From assembly GCA_023055355.1 (NCBI GenBank), contig JALJCS010000024.1, forward strand, positions 8,819,501-8,883,500: DNA of 64,000 bases, written 5' to 3'. The notes below the pieces were generated by a model, which saw nothing but the letters and a program-made list of their open reading frames with translations, ran no database searches and was not told where the DNA came from. The number at the start of each line of letters is the position of its first letter. Within the stretch, counting starts at the first letter, position 1. The position numbers and the translations under genes were made by a program. Shown in pieces: positions 1 to 64,000 of the stretch. Source of the DNA: Agelaius tricolor (Eukaryota; Chordata; Aves; Passeriformes; Icteridae).

Positions 1-1070
1 ATTCTTATAAAATGCAATATTATCTCATTTCTGGCTCTAATTTAGCTGCACACTGGAAGTCTGGACTCCAGATTCACAAAGTGAAAACTGTTCTTCAGCT
101 GTCCTGCTCACATGGATGACATGATCAGACTCTGGACTTGAACAATTTTAAAGTTTGCTATTTGGTGTGGATAATAAAATTGTGTTGCTCAATACAGAAA
201 TACCAAATTATAATGTGCAGTTGCTACCATTGCCATATTTGTATTTCTTTGTCATTGTTTTGCTATTCTGTTGCTCCATTCCATTAACTTCCTTAATTTA
301 CTGTCTCACATTTCTTCTGGATATGTAATTATTCATAACTTTGATAGAAGTTCTACCCTAAGAAGGGATCTGTGTTCAGCTGGGGACACGAGTGAGGAGC
401 TCACAGGGGGTGCTGCAGTGCTTCTCTTTGTTTTTACTGCCACAGGTCATTGGTTTCTGTGGTCTCAGCCTTATCTGAGCCCGTTTCCCCTGGGATCTGG
501 AGACAGGCACAGACTTTCACCTCCTACTGCAGATTTTCTGTCCTCTTCATCAGAGGGAAGTGCTTTTCTTTTGTGGATTTGGAGCCTGTTCATTAATTCT
601 GTAGTGGCTGCTTGTCTTTGGTGGTTTGGAGGGAGGGAGGAGGTGAGATAATGCAGGAGCCAGCAGACAGGACCTGGAATGCCTTGTCCTGATGGGATGA
701 TGGCAGCTGATCCTTTTGGAGGTGGTTAAATGCAAGAATTTCCAGTTTCCTGCTGCAGAGGGATAATGGGAGTCCAAAAAGAGAGCTGAACCTGGGTGCC
801 CACAGAGGCAGGGGGTGAGACTTTCTCAGCCTGCTGGGCATCCAGTGAGGGTGAAATCCATGTTCATATGCTTTACAAAGTGTGTCACATTTATTTTGGG
901 AACAATAGAAATCTCATATGGAAAACATACTTTCAGATAAAGTCTTGAACAACTTTATAAAAGTCCACTGTAAGTTTAGTTAGTTAGTTATCAGCATTTT
1001 TTTCTTTTTGGCTATCATATTATGAGTTCCATGTAGTTCTATGTGAAATAAAAAGAAATTCCTTGAACAC

Positions 1071-1193
1071 TATTTTTTTCTTCTTTTTTGGTTCTTCCTT
1101 TGTTTCTTATTTTTTATTTTCTTTTTTTTTCCTTTTTTATTTCTCCTTTTTTCATTTTTCCTTCTCTGTTTTATTTTTAGTTCTTTTTTTTTC
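1071..1193. repeat. T-rich polypyrimidine tract
   Basis: About 120 bases are nearly all T and C on the plus strand, with runs of T up to nine and only scattered purines. It is low-complexity sequence. It is far from any recognised acceptor, so a splicing role is not indicated. Confidence 0.8.
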
Positions 1194-4100
1194 AATGAGT
1201 CTGTGAATTTGCTTACAAGCAGGCGTTTCCCTCCAAAGTCTGTGACATTGCTTAAAGATTGGTTTGCACCTTAAAAAATAAATGCTTTATCTATCCACCC
1301 TGCTAATGGATTACACCCCAGCACTGCTGTCACTCATTGCATGGCTGTAGGATTTTTGGCATGGCTCTAGGATTCAGTGATGGAGCAGGATTTTTGGCAG
1401 CTTGTTTCTTGTCCAGACATTCCTTAATGCCTTCCCACCTCTTGTTTTATCACCCAGGTATTGAAGCAGTAGCACTTGGAGCTCTGATAGCTTTTTTGGA
1501 AAGCTGGTTCTGTAAAAGCCAATTCCTTGAGATCTGAAGCAGAGGAGAGAAGGAGAAAGAGGAATACATGTGCATTGTGGGTGAAGTGATCCCTTGAGGT
1601 TGATCATGAATATGCATAAGACAGGAGGAGTTTTTAGTAGATTTGTTTTGCCTCTCTTACCCCAAGCTGTCTGGAGAGAATCTTTGTGACAGGCTGGGGA
1701 ATGCCAAATTTTAAACAATAAACGGTTTTTTTGCCATTTTTAGAGGGGTGTAATTATTTTTATGCTAAAACACTCTAATGGAAATCCTTGTTTATGTTTT
1801 ACTTGCATCATACTGGTTCTTCATCTCTAGGGCTTCATTTACTGTTTAGGGTTCACCCCTTTTTAACACACTACTATTCTTTGCTCCAATGCCATGTATC
1901 CCCAAGCTGATCATCTGCACTTTCTGATGCAGGATTTAGCATATTTATCAGGTAGAATCCATCACACTTGTACATTATGGTTCTCATTATGTACATTATG
2001 AGCAGCAGAGAAGGGTGAGTGCAACCAAGAGGAAACTCATCAAGTGAGAAGTCTTGACTCCTCATAGGGTGTTCCTCAAGCAACAAGACCTTTTATTTCT
2101 TGAGGGCAGGGGATTCTAATACAATTTTCAAATATGTCAGCTAGTTTCTGGTAGCATATTGAAAAAATTAAAAAAACTTTTCCTGCTGCTAAATATGCTC
2201 TCACTGCTTGCTTTCAGATTTTGTGTGCTTCTGTGTGAAAATATTTTCCTGGATAATGATAAATTAGTCATGAAAGGAGCTTTTTTATTAATTGCTGGGT
2301 ACAGGATATTTATAACTGCATTATAGGATTGAGTGAAAGTGCATCAAAGTGATTTTGTATTTTTCTTCGTAAAGATTTTTGTCTCCTTGTGGCTCTGCAT
2401 TCATTGTAGTGTCCCTGATATTTATAGCTTTATAAAAAACAGCCATGGTTTCCTCAGCAGTAGTCTGTTATGAGCTTTTTAATAAAATATTCAAATTACA
2501 GCATCCAAAACTAAGGATAATGACACTATTTCAAGAGAAATGGATTTAAGCATGAAGTTCACATTCTGCTTTTTATTTTAAATGAGAACGCATGTCTGGT
2601 TTCTACAATGTTGCTTGGTACCCAAATACCAGTGAGGTTTTTTTGAAGGACTGGGAGAGTCACTATGTCTCAAGAAGATTTTATATATAGGTTGAAGATT
2701 GGCCTCAATGTTACCCATTAATCCAATCAAATTTGTTTGGGGAAGTCAAGTGGGATCACCCCCCATGAAACCAGGGCTCAAGATTCTGACATAGATTTTT
2801 TGCTTTCCTGGAAGATGCACTCCCCAAAAATACACCTCTCTCCACAAACAGAGAGGTAGCAAGGTGGAAATCTCTGGCCTGTATTGTATACAAAGTCAGA
2901 TTAGGTGATTTCTTGTAGTGAGTCTCTGTTCTAGCCTTCAACTTCTGCAAATGACAAACCAAACAGAGAACAAAAACCACAAGCACAGAGAAATTTGATT
3001 CAGCAATGTTCGCAATGTTCAAGGAACTGATCAATAGGATCTTCTAAAAAACTGAAGCTCAATTAAAATTTGTTATGCTGTGATAGGTTTGTATACTTAT
3101 GTATTTTCATAAATGCATTTATAACAGACATGCAAGCCTGGAAGTGTGGGAGGTTTGTGCTGTATGGACAAGACAATAATTAATAAACATATTTCCTGTC
3201 CTCCTTCCTGGACTTGCATTTCTTTTTCTTTAAAAGTTCACTAGTGTATATTAGTCAACTGAAAAACACTTTCAGGTCATTTATGCTATGGCAAGGTTAA
3301 GAAATACTGTAATTGCTAGGACTGACCAAAAACAATCTGACCATTTTTCTAATGAGCTCATTCTTGTCATTTCTTCTGGTTTAAGCAACCTTGAAATCAT
3401 GTGTGTGATACAGAACTGTCCCTACAATTTTTTTCAAATCAACTGGAAGTGAAAACTATATTCTTTTAAAAAATGGTTATAAGCTAGTTATCTGTAAACA
3501 TAGATTTGGAATAATTGCATCATTATGCATTTTTATTCCCATTTGGTTTTAGTTCTGGTTTGGAACAAAATCTGCAGTGTGATGTAATTGGCTTCTTCTG
3601 ATTATTTTTGCCTTAGTGTATTCTGTTGCTGGCTGGTGTATATAGTTTTTATGTGCTGCCATTTGACAAACTTTAAAACTCTTGAGAGCTGGTCTTGGAA
3701 ACCCTTCTGGATTTATCATTGTTTTTTTATTTGTGCATGGCAATTACAGCAGCCCATTAGGGGCCTATAATTCCTATTGAGCATAGAATGGACTTCTCAT
3801 CATTTAATATGGAATGTGATTTTGTTCCTCAGTCCAGCTAAAAGCAGCTTACTGTTGTGATTACCATCCCTGGGCTCCACCCTGCCTTTCACCACCTGCC
3901 ACTTACCAGTAATTCCTTTGGCAATGAGAATACAGCCAAAACTGTCAAATAAATTGGCCCCTTTTTTGAGAGCCTTCTTCTGATTATTATTCTTTCTTTG
4001 TGGTGATGTCAGATTTCCAAGGGTAATCTCTCACTGGAGGAGTATGTTTTTCTTTGGTGCTTGCATCACCCGCACTTTTTCAGTCTCCATTTAAGAAATA

Positions 4101-6297
4101 ATGATTGCTTACTGAAAATATGTAGATTTTCTGTTACTCAGTTCCATTTTTTTTTTGTGAGTACATCTTCACATTTCTAGGAAGGAGAAAATAAGATTTT
4201 TTAATCCAGAAAATCAGCCAAGGACTGACAACAGGGAAACTTGTTTCTTCCTCTGAACATACAAGTTCATCTTGGAAAAAAGAGTTTTCAGTACTTTATT
4301 TCAGTACACTCCATGGCAGTATTCCTGCTCTTTCCTTAAGCAGCAAAAGTACTAACAGAGGAAAGTATGCTTTAGGATATGTGGAAAGAGTGTTCCTTGC
4401 TAGCTGGGAACAATGTTTCCCTTCTTTCTTTTCAGATGTTTGACTTCTGTGCATATATGAAGTGAAATTCAGAACTTTCTTCCTTCACCCTTTGGTATTT
4501 ATGATACTATTAACTCCCACAAAAGAAAATACATCCCTCATTTAGTCCTGGTAGAAACAATGTCTAAGTGTTCACGTCTCGATTTTTTTAGCAGCTGCCA
4601 AGAATTTCATTCTGTTGTCACACTAGAATTGCGAATTAGCATTTTTGGCTGCCTGCCTGAAGTCAGTGTGACACACCTGTGAGCCTGGCCAGGCAGGAGC
4701 AGCAGTTTGTCCTTGCTCTGTGTTCCTGGGTGAGGCACTGCTCCACCTCCGAGCCTCTGGACAGCTGGCCCAGGGCACATGCAGTGAGTGCCACTGTGCT
4801 GCCAGGGCAGTGCTTTGGTGTGGTTGTGTTTTCAAGGATTGCCTCACTGGTATCAGGTTCATCTTCCCATCCTTTTATCCATCCTAACCAAAACTTTGTG
4901 TTTAAATCCTCTGCTGGGGCAGTTCAATTGTTGAAAATCCTCTTACCTCTACTGTTTCCCACACCAGTACCTTTGGTGGGCTGGTCACTGTAGGTCTATG
5001 GGAAGGGGTCACCAGGGACTGCAATGCAGATTTCCTCCAGGATACAGAGAAAAGCCACATATTTAGTACCACATAGGGTACAATCAGGAGAGATTTGGGC
5101 TGGTGCAGCTCCCAGAAGTCTCTCCAGTTGTGGTTTCCTATCCCTTGTCCTCTTGCTCCCCTGTCTCTTTCCCTGGTAACTCCCTATTGCTCTGTTTTCA
5201 TTTCTCATTGTGCAATCCATCTGTTTATATTAGATTATAAGATCCTGAGAAGGAGGATCTGATAAGTTTTAATAACACGGTTGTGTACACTTTGCATATC
5301 AAAGGTATCTGATGCTTTCATCCTTTTTTCCCTTCCTAGAAGTTCTCAGCAAAGAAGTGAGGTGACTGTGGCATACAGTATTCTTTGGTGAAGAGGTGAA
5401 GGCAGAGCTCCCTTTCAGCCTATTTACAGTCCCCTGCCTTAAAGAAATCAGGAAACATGGCATTGCAAAGAAATATTAGTGCACTAATATATGCAATTAC
5501 TAACAGTAATTGCAGTTACTAACAATAAATATGTCTGTAGAACTACGTGAAAAATACACATTTCTTGTACTGCATACTGATTAGGTTTCACAATGATTGC
5601 CTAGATTGTCTGATAATGATAGCTTTTGAAAGCATGTATCATATCAAGTAACTATTAAAATATTCATATATTCTGTAACTAAAATGAACAATATTAATGC
5701 ATTTTATATTCAAAGCATACTTAAAAGGTGGAGACCAGTATACACAGAATGGACTATACATCTTATCTCTAAAGTTTATAATTTGAGAAAAATATAAGAG
5801 CTGATTATTTGGATATTACTTTTTTTTTTTTTGTTGGTCATATGGACTTTTTATTTCTCCTAGAGTCTTGTGATCACTTTGCTAATCTGAACCTATGCCT
5901 TTGTGCTTCAGAAAGCTGTATGCTGTAAATATTTGTTTCATAATTTGAACAACTCTGGAAGTAATAGGGTTGTTGTGAAATACTTTGGATTTCTGACAGA
6001 TTTCTAGAGAGCTTAGACAGCTACAAATATGATGGCAAAAAAATTACCATTGTAGCCATGGGATGTTTTTAATGAGCTACATTGTGAAGCCACACAGACA
6101 GTTTTCCTGTCATTTTAAAAACCCTTTTCTTGCCAATATATTGTGACAATCTTGGGGAAACAGTTCCTGAAAATGTTTATGGACAGTTTATGTCCACTAC
6201 TGCTCAGTTGAATAAAAGAATATCATCACCAAGAAAAACTTGGGCAGGGTGGAGTTAAATGTACAAATGAATAGTGTCTGAGAAAATTAAAGGTTAA

Positions 6298-6680
6298 GGG
6301 TCTGGAGCACAAGTCTTAAGAGCAGTATCTAAAGGAGCTGAGATTGTTTAGATTGGAGAAAATGGGATCCAGGTTGGCCATTGTCTACAACTGCCTGAAA
6401 GGAAGTTGTAGGGAGGTGGGTGCCAGTGTTTTACCCCAGGTCAAAAGGAAATGCCCTCAGTTTGCACCAGGGGATGTTTAGGTTGGATATTATGAAAAAT
6501 GTCTTCTGTGAAAAGATGGTTAAACATTGGAGTAGACTGCTCAAGAAGGTGGTGAAGTCACTGTCCTTGATAACCACGTGGATGTGGGGCTTCGGGACAT
6601 GGTTTAGTGGTGCACTTGGCAGTGCTGTGGTTGGACATGATGATCTTAAAAGTCTTTTACAGCCTAAATGATTCTATGAA
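6298..6680 (+). mobile_element. CR1 LINE 3' fragment
   Basis: The stretch reads like the 3' end of an avian CR1. It includes GGTTGGATATTATGAAAAAT near 6481, a segment around GGACATGGTTTAGTGGTGCA near 6595, a terminal GATGATCTTAAA motif, and a final AAATGATTCTATGAA at about 6666-6680. It is 5'-truncated, as most CR1 copies are, and has no coding capacity. The 5' boundary is approximate. It resembles the copy near 39598-39986, which shares the GGACATGGTTTAGTGGTGCA block. Confidence 0.85.
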
Positions 6681-8074
6681 AATACTTGCCCAAGCCTACT
6701 TCTTCAGGGATTTCTTTGTTAAGATGTTTTCATGCCCTGGTATTGCTGACTGGCACATCTTCTGTGCTTGCCAGGAGTTTGTTGGCTTTGCCAGAGCAGT
6801 CAGAGCATAGGTACAGTCTCCAAATGCATGGGAGAATCTGCATTTCTTGGAGACAAAAATAGGCCAGGAGTCCCTTGCAGGAGTGTAGCTGACATCTGTG
6901 GGGTAAAGCAAATGCACCTCAAACAAGGGTTGTTTAAACATCCTGACATGTTCTCAGAAATGGAAGAAAGGATTCCAGGTTCACTTGGGTAAACAATTGT
7001 ATCAGAAAGGTTTTAGGAGTAGGGAAGAGCTGGTAAGGGAGTAAGCAGCAAAGAATGTACCTTTTAGAGGTCTGAAGGGGCTTAGCAGCAGTTGCCCAGT
7101 TAGGCCTGGAAAAGACTGTAAAAACAAATGTGATTAAGTAGAGAAAAATTTAAGTGGAGGCATTTCGGAATGAGGATACAAAACTATAAATAGTACATCC
7201 CCTTAAGCAAAGGGACCAGAGAATCTCAGAATTATGAGAGAACTGAAGCATGAAAGTGGGGTTCAATATCATGGGTTTCCTCAGAAATCTGCTGAAGAGA
7301 TCATATGATCAGGCTAACAAAAGTGTTTCTATGTATGGTCTGAGCTACTGCAGTTCTTAGGATGATGCAAGACTTTGGTGATAACTTAAAAGGAAAAAAG
7401 TAGAACTGTGCTTATGAAATTCATTGATAAAAAAATTGAGAAGCACTGGGAATAGAGAGAAGGAAAGTAATTTTTTCTAGAGTTGGAAAGCTTTGAGATC
7501 TGGAATAATAGAATAGGATGAAATGTGAAATGCATCATGTAGAATCTGGGGAGGGATAAGAAAACATGTGAGAGATTGGAAGCTTGTCTTTGGAGATCAT
7601 AAAAAAGAAAAATCAGTACCTGCTCTTACCACAGCAAACAGAAGAAAAAAGATGAAGGAAAGATTCATTAAAATACCAGTGGTGTCTGGAAGCTTTACCA
7701 AGCCTTACATTTGTTCTGCTGTTAGAAATTTTGCAGTTTGTTAGTGGGAGGGGAACCAGAGAGGCAGAAATAGAAAAGCCAGGGGCCACCATTCCTGCAC
7801 ATAACTTGTCTGGTGCTGGCTTCATTGTGTGGCATGTGAAAAGCTATGTCTTCCAGTTAGGAAATAAATGTTATAAATGCCAGCAGTGCTCACTAATGGA
7901 TTATTCTGTTGGTTCTTTAATGCATAATAATGTTAAAGTCTCTTTTCATCAGGGAGGACCATACATTTTTAAGAAATACTAGAAAATATCCATGAATGTA
8001 GATAAATGAGAACTAACTTTTGTTTCCAATGGGACTTTTCAGAAAAAGTAATTCTGTTCTTTTGTCTTTCAGCC

Positions 8075-62806
<54,732 letters not shown>

Positions 62807-64000
62807 GTGTGAGCACTGGTGTCTTAATTGTCTTCTTCTGTGCTTTTTCATACTTTCTTACAAAGTCTTATTTAGCCTTAAGAAGAGAATATGTAAATTA
62901 TTCATATTACTACATAAATACTGCTGATTTGGGGAACCTTCTGCAGAAGAGTTGGTAAGTAAGTTTGGGAGACAGATTTGACTGTACTCTGATTCCATGT
63001 TTTTCTCTGTTGCTTTTTAGATTTGATTTGCAAAGTAAGTAGTCTGTGGTGTAGACAGTCCATGTGTCCACTACTCTGTAGCAGAGAAGTGGTTAAAAGA
63101 GCACTGTTACAGTAAGTGATTAGAAATGGCACAAGATTGGATCTGACCTTTTCCAGCCACTGCAAGAACATTATAATTAATGACAATCTGTTATGCAAGT
63201 ATCTGCTCAATGTACATTTAAAATAAAAGTTGAATGACTTCAATTTTGTCTTGCAAGTACCAGGCTGAAATTTGCTGTCCTCTTGTATTGTTAAAGTTTT
63301 CTAATTTTTGTGGTTTCGTTTAAATGGGATTTGTATGACCATTCTTCTGGGCGGAATTTGCTGGCAGCATAAACATGTGGGCAACACATAACCAAGGGTG
63401 GCAGTAATAGTGCTGGGCCCAAGCTTTTGTTTATTTAGTAGTTCACTGCCAGTTGTAATTATAAACAGCAATAATCATAAACACTCATGAAAGCTATTTC
63501 CAATTTCTTCAAGTGACTTTTGTTACACGTATTCATTGATTATATACATTTCCAGTGTCTGAGCATAAGCCTGGAACCTAAGTGTAGTAGATACTGAAAA
63601 ATAAGCATCTCAAAAAATTATTTTATTATTACATTATTATAATAGAATTATTTTTCCTGATACACCATTTGTGACAGCTTTCTCACTCTTCTTCTACCCC
63701 CTTTGCGTGGACACAACTGCTTTTTCCTGCCAGTTAGCCTGATTCATTTAAATCCAACTAAGAATAATTACACTCAGCATAATAGGTTTCAGTTCTAATC
63801 AACTTTGAAGTCTGCAGCTTGTGTTTCAAACCTGAGGAAGGATTTATATGCTCTAAAGCTTATCTGTGTTTTCCAATTATAGCCTAATTTGTGCCATAAC
63901 GATATCATCTCTAACTGTACACTTTGTCTTAGATGTGGATGGCAGCTCAGCAATACTCAGGGAGTGTGGTCTAGCAGAGCACAGTGCTTGCAAATGGGAG
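62807..64000 (+). other. AFAP1 intron 16, or 3' sequence if exon 16 is terminal
   Basis: The region holds no match to the expected terminal codons. An AATAAA-like AAATAAAAG at about 63220-63228 could serve as a poly(A) signal for a transcript that reads through exon 16. No gene or LINE copy was recognised. Confidence 0.75.

Larger units (their letters stand above)
1..8072 (+). other. 5' flank or first intron of AFAP1, non-coding
   Basis: No exon was recognised in this 8 kb. It ends in a good acceptor (pyrimidine-rich tract then CAG at 8070-8072), so at least its right part is intron between a non-coding 5' exon and coding exon 1. It holds a pyrimidine-rich tract (about 1071-1193), a palindrome pair near 5473-5514, a T12-type run near 5819, and a plus-strand CR1 remnant (about 6298-6680). 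No CpG-rich stretch was seen, so the promoter is probably further upstream, outside the window. The open frames here are short and show no protein character I recognise. Confidence 0.7.

Noticed and set aside
1..8072. AFAP1 promoter or CpG island
   Set aside because: No CpG-dense or G+C-rich stretch was seen; the promoter is presumably outside the window.
63980..64000. AAATGGGAG at the right edge as the last AFAP1 exon (K-W-E resembles the expected E-W-E)
   Set aside because: No AG acceptor or pyrimidine tract sits immediately before it, and the first residue does not fit.

Overview
This is vertebrate nuclear DNA, almost certainly from a bird. It is about 60% A+T and intron-rich. The recognisable interspersed repeats are truncated CR1 LINEs ending in the avian ATTCTATGATTCT-type tail, plus one LTR-like element. 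There is no bacterial-style gene packing, operon, tRNA, rRNA or CRISPR array. The bird order cannot be fixed from the sequence alone.

The window is dominated by one plus-strand gene, AFAP1 (actin filament-associated protein 1, AFAP-110). Sixteen coding exons run from 8073 to 62806, all with canonical AG/GT borders, and they join into one open frame. Positions 1-8072 lie upstream of the first coding exon; this is probably 5' intron, and no promoter or CpG-rich start region was seen. The final exon (about 8 codons in the human protein) lies beyond the right edge. Without exon 12 the visible frame is 721 codons, against about 730 in human AFAP1. With exon 12 it is 807 codons.

In protein order the exons encode: an N-terminal helical segment (exon 1); the proline-rich Src SH3-binding stretch (exons 2-3); tyrosine and acidic SH2-type motifs (exons 3-4); PH1 (exons 4-6); the serine-rich PKC-target linker (exons 7-8); PH2 (exons 8-10); the YDYIDV motif (exon 10); an 86-codon cassette matching the neural AFAP-120 insert (exon 12); a leucine zipper with five leucines exactly seven residues apart (exon 14); and the C-terminal actin-binding region (exons 15-16). 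The product is an adaptor that crosslinks actin filaments and activates Src-family kinases.

The introns (about 0.6-14 kb) hold six CR1 remnants, a probable solo LTR, a 5 x 33 bp minisatellite, microsatellites, several inverted repeats, and a cluster of broken minus-strand frames in intron 1 that may be a decayed retrocopy. I saw no second functional gene. The most useful leads are the regulated exon 12 with its TGCATG elements and twin YDN motifs, the possible readthrough C-terminus at exon 16, the intron 1 relic, and a perfect 15-bp-arm hairpin in intron 2.
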